Origin: Mycobacteroides chelonae
GTDB lineage: Bacteria; Actinomycetota; Actinomycetes; Mycobacteriales; Mycobacteriaceae
DNA: 64,000 nucleotides
Assembly (NCBI RefSeq): GCF_016767715.1
Contig: NZ_CP050145.1
Coordinates: 2,232,001-2,296,000 of the forward strand
Direction of reading: 5' to 3'
The position numbers and the translations under genes were made by a program. Position 1 is the stretch's first letter. Every line of letters begins with the position of its first letter. The notes under the pieces are model-generated. The model was not told the origin of the DNA. It saw nothing but the letters and a program-made list of their open reading frames with translations, and searched no databases. Shown piece by piece: positions 37,638-45,888 of this stretch.

Positions 37638-39184
37638 CGGGACTCCTGTGCCTGAGCAGATGGGTTGTCGGTCTGGATGCGCGTGGCCGGCCGATCGGTC
37701 GGAGCCAGGCTGTCGTGCGCGAGCAGGGCATCGGCACGTGAGAGCGATGGCCCGGAGGCGAACAGATCCAGAATCGACGAGGGGATGGTGAGTGCGGGCT
37801 TGTGCAGGCCGAGTGCCTCGAGGGTCTTGTCGCCCTCGGCCTCGGTATCGATGCCGTAACGCACACCGGTATCGGATATCCACTGGTACCCACCGCCACC
37901 GCCGGGCTGCACCAGGTATCCGATGCCGGGAGTGATGGCGACCCGCGTCGGGGTGGACGCGGAGGAGATCAGCTGCACGGTGTGCACCGAATCAGAAAGG
38001 GGCAGAACCGAACCCGCAAGTAGCGACCACGAATCCGAGGAGGCATCGGCCGTCCTGGTGAACCGGGAGCACAGCACCGGATCCTCGTTGGCGGCCAGCG
38101 GCTTGATGGCGGCGCTGGGGAACACCCTGGTATCGATCGCCGAGGACGTCGGCAAGTGCGCCGTCTGGTCGGCGGTCAGCCGCGGTGGCTGTTCCAGACC
38201 ATATGAATTCGCGTTGCGCAGTACCGATGCGATCACCGGTGAAACCTGTTGCACGCCATCGGCTAGCACCGCGTAGTACACCGGAGTGTTGTCGGTTGAG
38301 GAGCTCACCAGCACCGAGCCGATGGGCGCCGCGACCGGCAATGGATAAGCGGTCGGCGTCCCGGCTCCCTGGATGGGGGGAACCACGAGTGCCGGAGCCT
38401 CGGGAACGGCGTTGAGCAGGCGGGTGGTCACGGGGCGCACGGCCGGTGGCGCGGTGAGGCCCAGAGCGCTCGTGACGGCGATATCGCCGAGGTTGAGCGC
38501 GCTGCGCTTCCCATCCCACAGCAGCCAGGTACCCGCGTCAGAGGACACCACCGCGGCACGGTCGCGGGGGAGGTCGAAGGCCTTGTCCCCACTGGTGTCC
38601 AATGCTCCGGCGATCACGGTCACGGCGCGGTTTTCGGTGGACTCGCACACCGCCCAGGCGGCGTCGGTGCTCTTGGCCTGCACCATGCGCTCCGGTGCGC
38701 CCGGAATACCGATCAGGTTTCCGCGCGGAAACTGGTCGAGCTGAGTGCTTTTGACCATCGTCGGATCCACGGACTTGCCTGCGATGAGACGGGCCGAGGT
38801 GAGGTTGAGCACCGGGTGCAGGTTGTCACCCACCCGGACATAGAGCGCCGCGGTCGACCGGTCGGCAAGCACCGGATCGGTACCGGCGATACCGGAGGGG
38901 CGCAGCAGGCTGAAGACGAAGCACCCGACAAGTCCGGTGACGACGATGACGGCGCCCATGCTGAATGCGCGGGATTGGGTACGCAGCGGATCAACGAGCA
39001 TCCGGGCGTCGTGTAGTGCAACGCCAGATGCTATGCGACGCATGACAAATCGCCATCCGGTGACCTGATGCCCGGTGACGAACCCGCGACGGTACTTCAG
39101 TGGTTCGGGGTTCTCACTGGCCGGAGTGCGTGATGCGAAGGCCCGGCGCTCGGAGTTCGCGTTGTTGTCTCGGTTATCGCTCAT
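37634..39184 (-). CDS. eccB3: ESX-3 membrane component EccB
   Basis: Single-pass membrane subunit with a large periplasmic part, 516 residues. The N-terminal cytosolic segment contains the family signature [25 protein letters not shown], followed by one helix ([19 protein letters not shown], about 75-95) and the repeat-rich periplasmic domain with the Cys pair ([18 protein letters not shown]). It overlaps eccA and eccC by four bases at each side. It forms the periplasmic arm of the secretion complex. Confidence 0.95.
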   Translation of the reverse strand: MSDNRDNNANSERRAFASRTPASENPEPLKYRRGFVTGHQVTGWRFVMRRIASGVALHDARMLVDPLRTQSRAFSMGAVIVVTGLVGCFVFSLLRPSGIAGTDPVLADRSTAALYVRVGDNLHPVLNLTSARLIAGKSVDPTMVKSTQLDQFPRGNLIGIPGAPERMVQAKSTDAAWAVCESTENRAVTVIAGALDTSGDKAFDLPRDRAAVVSSDAGTWLLWDGKRSALNLGDIAVTSALGLTAPPAVRPVTTRLLNAVPEAPALVVPPIQGAGTPTAYPLPVAAPIGSVLVSSSTDNTPVYYAVLADGVQQVSPVIASVLRNANSYGLEQPPRLTADQTAHLPTSSAIDTRVFPSAAIKPLAANEDPVLCSRFTRTADASSDSWSLLAGSVLPLSDSVHTVQLISSASTPTRVAITPGIGYLVQPGGGGGYQWISDTGVRYGIDTEAEGDKTLEALGLHKPALTIPSSILDLFASGPSLSRADALLAHDSLAPTDRPATRIQTDNPSAQAQESR

Positions 39185-41043
39185 TTCTGGACCGGCGTCC
39201 CGGGAGCCGACAGCCCGAGGCCGGCGACGATGGCCTCCACCGATGCCTGCACGTCCTCGACGGTGACCGTCATGAGGTCGTCATCGCTGAATTCTTCGGC
39301 GCCTGAGTTGTCAAGGCGGTGTTCACGTTCCTCCTCGGAGCGTTCCACGACGTTACGGACGAATCGACCGTTACCGGCGACGTCGATGCTGCGGCGTGCG
39401 ATGCCGCGGGTATCGGGAGCCTCTGCGGCACACATCGCCGAGAAGGCGGTGAGCAGCGCGTCAGCGGCGCCCTCGTCGAACTTGCTGTCGCGCACGGACG
39501 CCATGGCCGATGCGATTTCGACGAGCTCCGGCGGTGCGTACGAGGGAAATTCGATGGACCGCGTGAAACGGGAGCGCAGACCTTCGTTGGTGTCGAGGAA
39601 CTGGTCCAGCTCGGCGCGGTATCCGGCGACGATCACGACCAGGCGGTCGCGGTCGTTTTCCATGCGGGCCAGCAGGGTGTCGATGGCGACGAGACCGAAG
39701 TCATTCTTGGCGCCGGTGGACACCAACGCGTATGCCTCATCGAGGAACAGCACACCGTCGAGCGCGCTGTCGATGACAGCGTTGGTTTTGGCTTCGGTCT
39801 CACCGATGTGCTGACCGATGAGGTCGGCGCGGTGCACCTCGCGGACGTTCTCGCGCTTGAGAAGCCCCAAGCCGCAATAGATCTTGGCGACCACACGCGC
39901 GATGGTGGTCTTACCGGTGCCGGGAGGGCCCGCGAACACCAGGTGGTGGGTGCGGTGGCCAACGGCAAGTCCGCGATCCTGGCGCCGCAGCGCCATCGCC
40001 ACGGAACTCTTGAGTCGTGAGACCTGGTCTTTCACCTGCTCCAGGCCGATGAATTCGCTGAGCTGTTGCTCGGCCTCGGCCAGCAGGATCGCCTTGCGCT
40101 CGTGAGCCTCAGGATCGATGAAATCCTCTTCGGTGGGCTCGGTTTCGGGGTCCCAGGGATCGGTACGGGCAGCGATGCGCGCGGCGGTCGTGGTGTGCAG
40201 ACCCACACTCGGATCGGTGAGCGCATGCTCGATCTCGGTGTTCTCCGGATTGGCCGCGTACAGATCCTGGAGCACCTCGGTCGCGGTCTCTTCGTCACCG
40301 TGGTGGCGCAGGTTGAGCGCCTTGGCCAGTGCGCCGTCGGTGGCTGCCACCTCGATGGGACCACTGGGGTCTTCGAGGTAGGAGAGGGCGGGATTGACCA
40401 TGCCGAGCTTGGCGAGGGCAATACCCAGGGTGATCCGTACGGCGTGGGACGTGGTGGGGTCCAACGACGCATCGGTGACAACTGGGGTCAGCAGCGTGAC
40501 GACATCGGACCAACGTTCGGCCCGATTCTGCATGGCGACAGCGGCCCAGCGGGCGTTGAACCATCCGGGGCGTCGCTCGGTTACGGCGGCGATCAGCTCG
40601 GCAGCCTTGACGTAGTCACCCTTGTCCACGAGGGCCGCCGCGTAGGCGAGGTGATAGTCGTCGGGGCCGCTGGCACGGAATTCGAGGTAGAGCCCGGTGT
40701 CGTAGAGGAAGGTGAGGTCGCCCGGGTGCAGGTTCACCGCATGCTGAAGATGCCCAGCGGTCGCCGCGGTCTCGGAGATCGCCTCCAGCACGTCGACGGT
40801 GGCGCCCCCGGAGGCGGCCAGGCCGACCCAGACATCACAGTGATCCTGAGCCGTTCGGCACAGCGACGTGAAGCCGTAACGTGCTGCTGGCAAATCTGCA
40901 GGACGCCGCCTGTCATTAACGGACAGACCGAGCGCGCGGCAACAGGTTGCGAATCGGCTCTCTAGTTCCGGGTCGATGCGGGCTGACGGATTCACCGCCG
41001 GCGCCGCACGGTCCAGCTGGCCAACTCGTTCACGAATATCCAC
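39181..41043 (-). CDS. eccA3: ESX-3 AAA+ ATPase EccA
   Basis: Cytosolic CbxX/CfxQ-type AAA+ ATPase of the ESX-3 locus, 620 residues. The N-terminal half (about 20-280) is a tetratricopeptide-like helical domain (VTERRPGWFNARWAAVAM, LQDLYAANPENTEIE). The ATPase domain has Walker A GPPGTGKTT near residue 371, Walker B VLFLDEAYAL, and the RSRFTRSIEFPSY sensor region. Start GTG 41043 comes directly after the TAA of a small upstream frame; codons MDIRERVGQLDRAAPAV lead into the conserved RFATCCRALGL. It is the first gene of the leftward operon, whose promoter region carries IdeR-like boxes. Confidence 0.95.
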   Translation of the reverse strand: MDIRERVGQLDRAAPAVNPSARIDPELESRFATCCRALGLSVNDRRRPADLPAARYGFTSLCRTAQDHCDVWVGLAASGGATVDVLEAISETAATAGHLQHAVNLHPGDLTFLYDTGLYLEFRASGPDDYHLAYAAALVDKGDYVKAAELIAAVTERRPGWFNARWAAVAMQNRAERWSDVVTLLTPVVTDASLDPTTSHAVRITLGIALAKLGMVNPALSYLEDPSGPIEVAATDGALAKALNLRHHGDEETATEVLQDLYAANPENTEIEHALTDPSVGLHTTTAARIAARTDPWDPETEPTEEDFIDPEAHERKAILLAEAEQQLSEFIGLEQVKDQVSRLKSSVAMALRRQDRGLAVGHRTHHLVFAGPPGTGKTTIARVVAKIYCGLGLLKRENVREVHRADLIGQHIGETEAKTNAVIDSALDGVLFLDEAYALVSTGAKNDFGLVAIDTLLARMENDRDRLVVIVAGYRAELDQFLDTNEGLRSRFTRSIEFPSYAPPELVEIASAMASVRDSKFDEGAADALLTAFSAMCAAEAPDTRGIARRSIDVAGNGRFVRNVVERSEEEREHRLDNSGAEEFSDDDLMTVTVEDVQASVEAIVAGLGLSAPGTPVQK

Positions 41044-41289
41044 TTACAGCCCTTCACCCGATCGACACGCTCGCTGACTGGAGTAGTCGGGTCGCGAACG
41101 TGAATAGTTCCTCGCCTCTATGTCCGGAGCAGCTGGCAAACTTGAAGCACATCGCCCACCCTCGGCACCGCCACTCCATATTTGGTAGCGGTGATCACTT
41201 CGGTGTTCTAACCCATCAGCAATGAACACTGGTGTGACTGTGGCCACACCCGGGCGTTCGAGTTGATTAACTCGTTCGCGAGTGCTCAT
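41044..41289 (-). CDS. Small frame before eccA resembling its N-terminus
   Basis: An 81-codon frame starting ATG 41289 and ending in TAA immediately before the eccA GTG (no spacer). Its first residues MSTRERVNQLERPGVATV parallel the eccA beginning MDIRERVGQLDRAAPAV, with an identical nine-base core GAACGAGTT. The rest does not resemble EccA and has lower GC content and less codon bias than its neighbours. It could be a leftover of a partial tandem duplication, a translated leader, or chance. No ribosome-binding site stands out. Confidence 0.3.
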   Translation of the reverse strand: MSTRERVNQLERPGVATVTPVFIADGLEHRSDHRYQIWSGGAEGGRCASSLPAAPDIEARNYSRSRPDYSSQRACRSGEGL

Positions 41290-41332
41290 CTACCGCCTTT
41301 GTTCATGGCACCGTTGCCTGCTCGGCAAGAGA

Positions 41333-41351
41333 TTAGCATTCCCTTACCTAA
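41333..41351. promoter_or_regulatory. Weak IdeR-like iron box on the ESX-3 side
   Basis: TTAGCATTCCCTTACCTAA matches 13 of 19 positions of the IdeR consensus TTAGGTTAGGCTAACCTAA, with both outer half-sites well kept. It lies closer to the ESX-3 operon than the strong box at 41392 and could serve the leftward promoter. ESX-3 is iron- and zinc-regulated in mycobacteria. Confidence 0.4.
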
Positions 41352-41391
41352 GTGTCGATGGCTAACCCTAGCCCTGCGCAGGTCGGGATGG

Positions 41392-41410
41392 TTAGGCTAG
41401 CCTAAACTAA
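41392..41410. promoter_or_regulatory. IdeR iron box between ESX-3 and the siderophore-interacting protein
   Basis: TTAGGCTAGCCTAAACTAA matches the 19-bp IdeR consensus at 16 positions. It is 31 bp before the ATG of the siderophore-interacting protein gene, followed by GAGGAGGG as ribosome-binding site, so iron-loaded IdeR should block this promoter. It lies in the 397-bp gap upstream of eccA (41044-41440), which otherwise holds only the small frame next to eccA and a second weaker box. Confidence 0.8.
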
Positions 41411-41440
41411 AAGCGCACTCAGCGAATCGAGGAGGGTGTA

Positions 41441-42154
41441 ATGCCGAGCACAGTGACGCAACCGACACGTGGGTGGCAGGGCGCGGTTCTCAAATTGTTC
41501 CGGGCCGGCGATTTCCAGCTAACAGTGACCGGCCGGCGCGAGCTGACCGACAACTATGTGAGGCTCAGCTTCTCCGCGGGCGGCCTGCTGCAGGACCGGG
41601 ACATTCACCCGACTATGTGGATCCGGTTGTGGTTCTCGGACGGGGAGAAGCTGCACCAGCGCGGATACACGCTGGTCAACCCGGATCCGCAGGCCGACAC
41701 CGTCGATATCGAATTCGCGCTGCACGACGGGATGGCGGCGCGCTGGGCGCAGGCGGCCCTGGTGGGAGACACCATCGAGGCCACGGTGTTGGGCAGCCAC
41801 TTCGAGCTGCCCGTTCCGGCTCCGCGCGGATACATCATCGTCGGCGACACCGCGTCCCTGCCCGCGATCAACTCCCTGCTGGAAGTCATCGGCGACAGCC
41901 CGGCCACGGTTTTCCTGGAGGCCGCGCATGAGAGCGACAAGACGCTGCCGGTGAATGGGAATGCGGTCTGGATAGATCGCCACGGCGACCCATCGCTGGT
42001 CCAGGTGGTGCGTGAGGCTGCCTTTGATGCCCCCGATTTCTTCGGATGGGTGGCGTGCGACACCCGGACCACTCGCGAGGTGGCGCAAGTTCTCAAGGAT
42101 CACTACGGCATTCCGCGCAGGGCGATGAAAGCCCAGGCCTACTGGATGGCCTGA
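41441..42154 (+). CDS. Siderophore-interacting protein (FAD-dependent ferric reductase)
   Basis: SIP/ViuB-family flavoprotein of 237 residues that reduces ferric siderophores so that iron is released in the cytosol. The FAD-binding motif RGYTLVNPDP (about residue 71), the NAD-domain start RGYIIVGDTASLPAINSLL and the conserved C-terminal tail YGIPRRAMKAQAYWMA are all present. Most SIPs carry a similar aromatic end (YW). Start ATG 41441 follows a GAGGAGGG and the IdeR box. It probably works with the mycobactin and IrtAB genes further right. Confidence 0.92.
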   Translation: MPSTVTQPTRGWQGAVLKLFRAGDFQLTVTGRRELTDNYVRLSFSAGGLLQDRDIHPTMWIRLWFSDGEKLHQRGYTLVNPDPQADTVDIEFALHDGMAARWAQAALVGDTIEATVLGSHFELPVPAPRGYIIVGDTASLPAINSLLEVIGDSPATVFLEAAHESDKTLPVNGNAVWIDRHGDPSLVQVVREAAFDAPDFFGWVACDTRTTREVAQVLKDHYGIPRRAMKAQAYWMA

Positions 42155-42187
42155 GGGAACGGTGCCGCCGAAACGGGTCGATCGGCT

Positions 42188-42502
42188 CTAGGAGGCGAGC
42201 CGCAGTCGCGGCATGTGCCGGCCCGCGGCAGCATCCAGAATCGTGGTGACGGTGCCGAAGCGGTCGGTCGCGCGCCGGCACAGCTCGCGTAGCTGGCGCG
42301 GGTCGGTGGCATCGGCGGCGATGGCCATGACCTCATCTGCACCATAGCCGTGCAGCATCCTCGTCAGATCGGTGGTGTGCCTGCCGCAGATGACCACCCG
42401 GTGCCCGTTGCGCACAAGTATCCGCACAATTTCACGTCCGCTCTGATCGTCGGCGTTGAGGACGACGACAACATCGGGGCCGGGGGTCGTGTCGATCTGC
42501 AT
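42188..42502 (-). CDS. Short Rossmann-like protein, possible SDR remnant
   Basis: A 104-residue protein that looks like the first half of a short-chain dehydrogenase. It has VVVVLNADDQSGREIVRILVRNGHRVVICGR (nucleotide-binding strand-helix-strand with a weak glycine pattern), an AADATDPRQLREL strand and TILDAAAGRH at the NAG position. The catalytic Tyr-Lys part is absent and the gene ends at residue 104. The downstream sequence does not supply it on this strand. It may be a truncated enzyme or a small nucleotide-binding regulator. Confidence 0.55.
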   Translation of the reverse strand: MQIDTTPGPDVVVVLNADDQSGREIVRILVRNGHRVVICGRHTTDLTRMLHGYGADEVMAIAADATDPRQLRELCRRATDRFGTVTTILDAAAGRHMPRLRLAS

Positions 42503-42605
42503 GTCCTCATTGAGCCAGCGATTCCTGGATTTCGGGTGTGAGCGCCATGTGGATTGGTTGGATGACCTCCGCCGTTGATTCCATTCACACCGAGTCCGCC
42601 GCGGA

Positions 42606-43751
42606 TCAGGCCCTTGTGCGCTGCCGGTAGGACTGCGCCAGCTTCTGCAGCCCCTCCGCCGACTCTTCGCCCCAGGATTTCAGCATCGCGCGATTGGCCA
42701 GCACCACATCGCGGGTGGCGGTGATCCGCTGAGACTCGTATTCGGCCAGACCGCGTGCGGGATCGTCGCGGAATTCGGACAGTGCCTGTGCCAGCGAACG
42801 GGCGTCGACCACGGCCTGCGATCCGCCATTGGCTCCCAAGGGATACATGGGGTGGGCGGCATCGCCCAGCAGGGTGACGTGTCCCTGACCCCAATGGGTC
42901 AGCGGGTCGCGGTCGACCATCGGGTATTCGACGATGCGCTCGGTAGCGCGAACCATTCGGTCGAGGTTCAGCCAACCAAAGTCCCAGCCCGGGAAGTGAT
43001 CTAGCACCTCATCGGGGGTGACGGGGTCGTTCCAGCGCGCCCCGGCCGGTAGTTCGCCGGAGGGATCGGTGCGTGCCAGGGCTACCCAGTTCACAGTGCG
43101 GTCGCTGATTGGGTAGGCGATGAGTTCGTGGTTGGTGTCGTCGTGGGCGGCGATCATGGCCTTCCCGGTCAGGAAGGGGCCGACATCGGAGGCGCCGCGC
43201 CACATCCGCACGCCTGACCAGCGCAACGGATTGACCGGATGCAGCTGTGTGCGTATCACCGAGTTCACGCCGTCGGCACCGATCAAGACGGTGCCGGTGA
43301 TGTCCCGGCCAGTGGTGCGCACGCGGACTCGGTCTCCGTCGCTGTCGAATCCAAGAACTCGGTTGCCGGTCTGAACTGCTTGGGGGCCAATGCGTTCCCT
43401 TACGGCGTTGAGAAGCATGAGTTGCAACTGGCCGCGGTGCACCGAGATCTGTGGATGGAGGTAGTCGCCCGCCAGGCCCCGTGGTTCGGTGTACAGGATG
43501 GTGCCGCGCTTGTCGCAGAATCTGATCTCTGTGGTGGCGATGCCCATACCCATCAACTGCGCACCCAAGCCCAGTTCGGTGAGCGCACCTACCGCGTGCG
43601 GAAGCATGTTGATGCCCACACCCAACGGCTTGACTTCACGTGCACCCTCGAGCACCTTCACATCAAACCCTTTGGTGTGCAAGGCTAATGCTGAGGTGAG
43701 TCCACCGATGCCGGCTCCTGCGATCACGACTGATGTCTCATTTGTGCTCAT
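42606..43751 (-). CDS. FAD-dependent aromatic-type monooxygenase
   Basis: Class A flavoprotein monooxygenase of about 381 residues. FAD-binding GAGIGGLTSALALHTKG is at residues 12-28, the DG motif region is IGADGVNSVIRTQL, and GDAAHPMYPLGANGGSQAVVDA is the second FAD-binding motif. The family includes salicylate hydroxylases and PhzS-type enzymes; an aromatic substrate is likely but unspecified. Start ATG 43751 (MSTNETSVVIAGAG) is chosen over an upstream start at 43817 because it begins just before the FAD motif. It is divergent from a LysR regulator, with a 71-bp gap. A link to salicylate, the mycobactin precursor, is possible but unproven. Confidence 0.88.
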   Translation of the reverse strand: MSTNETSVVIAGAGIGGLTSALALHTKGFDVKVLEGAREVKPLGVGINMLPHAVGALTELGLGAQLMGMGIATTEIRFCDKRGTILYTEPRGLAGDYLHPQISVHRGQLQLMLLNAVRERIGPQAVQTGNRVLGFDSDGDRVRVRTTGRDITGTVLIGADGVNSVIRTQLHPVNPLRWSGVRMWRGASDVGPFLTGKAMIAAHDDTNHELIAYPISDRTVNWVALARTDPSGELPAGARWNDPVTPDEVLDHFPGWDFGWLNLDRMVRATERIVEYPMVDRDPLTHWGQGHVTLLGDAAHPMYPLGANGGSQAVVDARSLAQALSEFRDDPARGLAEYESQRITATRDVVLANRAMLKSWGEESAEGLQKLAQSYRQRTRA

Positions 43752-43794
43752 GTATTCCAGCATCGGATGGCTTCTTGCAGAAGTCCAAGATCTA

Positions 43795-43805
43795 TTAGTT
43801 GCTAA
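43795..43805. promoter_or_regulatory. Candidate LysR operator
   Basis: TTAG-TTG-CTAA is an exact dyad within a longer imperfect one (AGATctaTTAGttgCTAAATCT). It lies in the short AT-rich gap between the divergent monooxygenase and LysR genes, where LysR regulators normally bind. Confidence 0.45.
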
Positions 43806-43822
43806 ATCTATAATCAAATCTT

Positions 43823-44692
43823 ATGGAGATTCATCAGCTGCGCTACCTGCTAGCGGTCGCGGACGCATCGAGTTTCACCAAAGCCGCCGCCGCCATGCAT
43901 GTCGCCCAGCCGGGTGTGAGCGCTCAAATCCGGCTTCTGGAGCGCGAACTAGGGCAGGATTTGTTTGATCGATCGGGGCGTCGGGTCCGCCTTACCGATG
44001 CGGGCGAGGCGGTAATTCCTTATGCGCGAGCCGCTCTCGCTGCGGTTGCCGGGGTGCGTGAGGCGGCAGACGAGATTGGCGGACTCCTCCGCGGGCATAT
44101 CGCGTTCGGCACCGTGACGTCGCATGGCGTAGACCTATCATCGCTGCTCTCCGCGTTCCATCGTGATCACCCGGCCATCACCATCACCCTCACCGAGGCG
44201 GTGCGCGAGGACCTTGTTACCGGGTTGCGCGATGGCAGGCTGGACGGGGCGATTGTGGCGCTGGGGGCGCAGCAGCTTGAGGGGCTGGGATTACAGGTCA
44301 TCGACGATCAGCCCTTGGTGGCGGCGTTCGCGGCCGATGACCCGTGGGCGAAACGGCGCACGGTCACGCTCGAGAGGCTCTGTGAACGCACCCTGATCTG
44401 CCTGCCCACCGGCAGTGGTGTGCGGTCGATCCTGGAAACCGCGTGTCGATCGGCAGGCCTCACCCCGAATGTGGCCTTTGAAGCGAGCTCACCGCGAGCG
44501 TTGGTAAGCCTTGTTGAGCAGGGACTCGGAGTGGCGGTGGTACCTGCCCCGTACGTCCGGAGCCGGCACGGGGTGGCGGCATCGGATATCCGGCCCGCGC
44601 TGCGCGGCAGACTTGCACTGGCCTGGCGCCTCGGCGGTCCGGCCGGCCCTGCGGCGCGGGTCTTCCTGGAACGGGCCCGCGCCGCTCTCTGA
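43823..44692 (+). CDS. LysR-family transcriptional regulator
   Basis: LysR regulator of 289 residues. The N-terminal winged HTH (MEIHQLRYLLAVADASSFTKAAAAMHVAQPGVSAQIRLLERELG, residues 1-44) has the family pattern, followed by a linker helix and a two-lobe effector domain (IAFGTVTSHGVDLSSLLSAF onward). It is transcribed divergently from the flavin monooxygenase and most likely controls it, using an aromatic effector. The effector cannot be read from sequence. Confidence 0.92.
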   Translation: MEIHQLRYLLAVADASSFTKAAAAMHVAQPGVSAQIRLLERELGQDLFDRSGRRVRLTDAGEAVIPYARAALAAVAGVREAADEIGGLLRGHIAFGTVTSHGVDLSSLLSAFHRDHPAITITLTEAVREDLVTGLRDGRLDGAIVALGAQQLEGLGLQVIDDQPLVAAFAADDPWAKRRTVTLERLCERTLICLPTGSGVRSILETACRSAGLTPNVAFEASSPRALVSLVEQGLGVAVVPAPYVRSRHGVAASDIRPALRGRLALAWRLGGPAGPAARVFLERARAAL

Positions 44693-44895
44693 CTGCCGTT
44701 CCGATCACTCTGAATCCAATCCGGCGCCGCGGGCGACGGTGGCGCAATGGTGCGCATGCGACCGTCCGTTGCAGGTAGGGGCGGGTAGGAACCGGCGCAT
44801 TGAAGCCGACCTGACAGATATCGAATTCATCCGCCAGATGGCCACTGAGCTGGCCTTTAGCGTGTTGGCGAGGTTATCTCACGTCAGGAGGACTG

Positions 44896-45639
44896 GTGGC
44901 TGCTGCCGAGCCCACGCCATTGCGCCGCCCGCGCGCCGATCAGGCGCGACTGGTGGCCGATGTGCTGCGTCACCAGATCCACGCCGGCGCATACGCCGAC
45001 GGCGGCCTGCCGAGCGAGCACGACCTGGCCGCGGAGTTCTTCGTTTCGCGCAACACCGTCCGCGAGGCGCTCACGACGCTGAAAGAGGAAGGCCTCATCG
45101 AGCGGGGTCCGCGTACCGGTACCCACGTGGCGCTGCGGAAGTACGAGCACGGCCTGGACGCGTTGCTGGGGCTGAAAGAAACATTCAAGGGATACGGCGA
45201 GGTCTGGAACGAGGTTCGCGTCATTCAGGAGGTGAACGCGCCTCCCGCGGTCGCGCACAGGTTGCGCCTTGATCCCGGCGCGCGGGTCATCTTCATCGAG
45301 AGGTTGCGATACCTCGGAGACCTACCGCTGAGCCTGGACAAGACCTATCTGACCTCGGATGTGGGGGAGGCGGTCATCGAGCACCAGCTCGAGAGCAACG
45401 ACGTCTTCGCCCTGATCGAGCGCGTCACCGGACACAGATTGGGATCGGCCAACTTGGCCCTGGAGGCGGTCTCGGCGGATTCGCATTCGGCCGCGACGTT
45501 GCAGGTACCCGATAACGCACCGCTACTGCTCCTGGAACGACTGACCCACCTCGACGACGGGACCCCCGTCGACCTCGAGTACATCCGAATGCGCGGTGAT
45601 CGAATCACTTTGCGCAGCAATCTACTAAGGGATATCTGA
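44896..45639 (+). CDS. GntR/HutC-type transcriptional regulator of the ABC-flavoprotein operon
   Basis: GntR regulator with a UTRA effector domain, 247 residues. The winged helix (LVADVLRHQIHAGAYADGGLPSEHDLAAEFFVSRNTVREALTTLKEEGLIERGPRTGTHVA, about 20-80) is followed by the chorismate-lyase-like UTRA domain (VIFIERLRYLGDLPLSLDKTYL, LLLLERLTHLDDGTPVDLEYIRM). GTG 44896 follows a perfect AGGAGG. It is the first gene of a tight unit; ferredoxin starts 8 bp later. The operon ligand probably binds the UTRA domain. The upstream 203-bp gap holds no other gene. Confidence 0.9.
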   Translation: MAAAEPTPLRRPRADQARLVADVLRHQIHAGAYADGGLPSEHDLAAEFFVSRNTVREALTTLKEEGLIERGPRTGTHVALRKYEHGLDALLGLKETFKGYGEVWNEVRVIQEVNAPPAVAHRLRLDPGARVIFIERLRYLGDLPLSLDKTYLTSDVGEAVIEHQLESNDVFALIERVTGHRLGSANLALEAVSADSHSAATLQVPDNAPLLLLERLTHLDDGTPVDLEYIRMRGDRITLRSNLLRDI

Positions 45640-45647
45640 GGCTTCGC

Positions 45648-45875
45648 ATGACATTGGTCAACAACCGTATCGACGTTCCGGTCACCATCGACGAGTCGCT
45701 GTGCATCGAGGGCTGCACGTTGTGTGTCGACATCTGCCCCCTGGACTCGCTGGCCATCAATCCCGAGAACGGCAAGGCATTCATGCATGTCGATGAGTGC
45801 TGGTACTGCGGACCGTGCGCGGCCCGCTGTCCCACCGGTGCGGTCACCGTCAACATGCCCTATCTCATCCGTTAA
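45648..45875 (+). CDS. 2[4Fe-4S] ferredoxin, AprB-like partner
   Basis: Small iron-sulfur protein of 75 residues with two cluster motifs: Cx3Cx2Cx3CP (CIEGCTLCVDICP) and Cx2Cx2Cx3CP (CWYCGPCAARCP). The extra residue in the first motif and the position next to an AprA-like flavoprotein recall the electron-transfer subunit of adenylylsulfate reductase. It is likely the electron donor or acceptor for the flavoprotein at the end of the operon. ATG 45648 is 8 bp after the GntR stop. Confidence 0.9.
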   Translation: MTLVNNRIDVPVTIDESLCIEGCTLCVDICPLDSLAINPENGKAFMHVDECWYCGPCAARCPTGAVTVNMPYLIR

Positions 45876-45888
45876 GTCAGGACAGCTC

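Noticed and set aside
33606..37883. Longer form of eccC3 starting at 37883
   Set aside because: The extra 82 codons lie over the 3' end of eccB and are low-complexity; the TTG at 37637 with AGGAG and a TTGA overlap fits the operon.
42188..42502. Frameshifted full-length SDR extending downstream
   Set aside because: The other minus-strand frames after 42188 do not contain a Tyr-x3-Lys catalytic segment before the siderophore-interacting protein gene.
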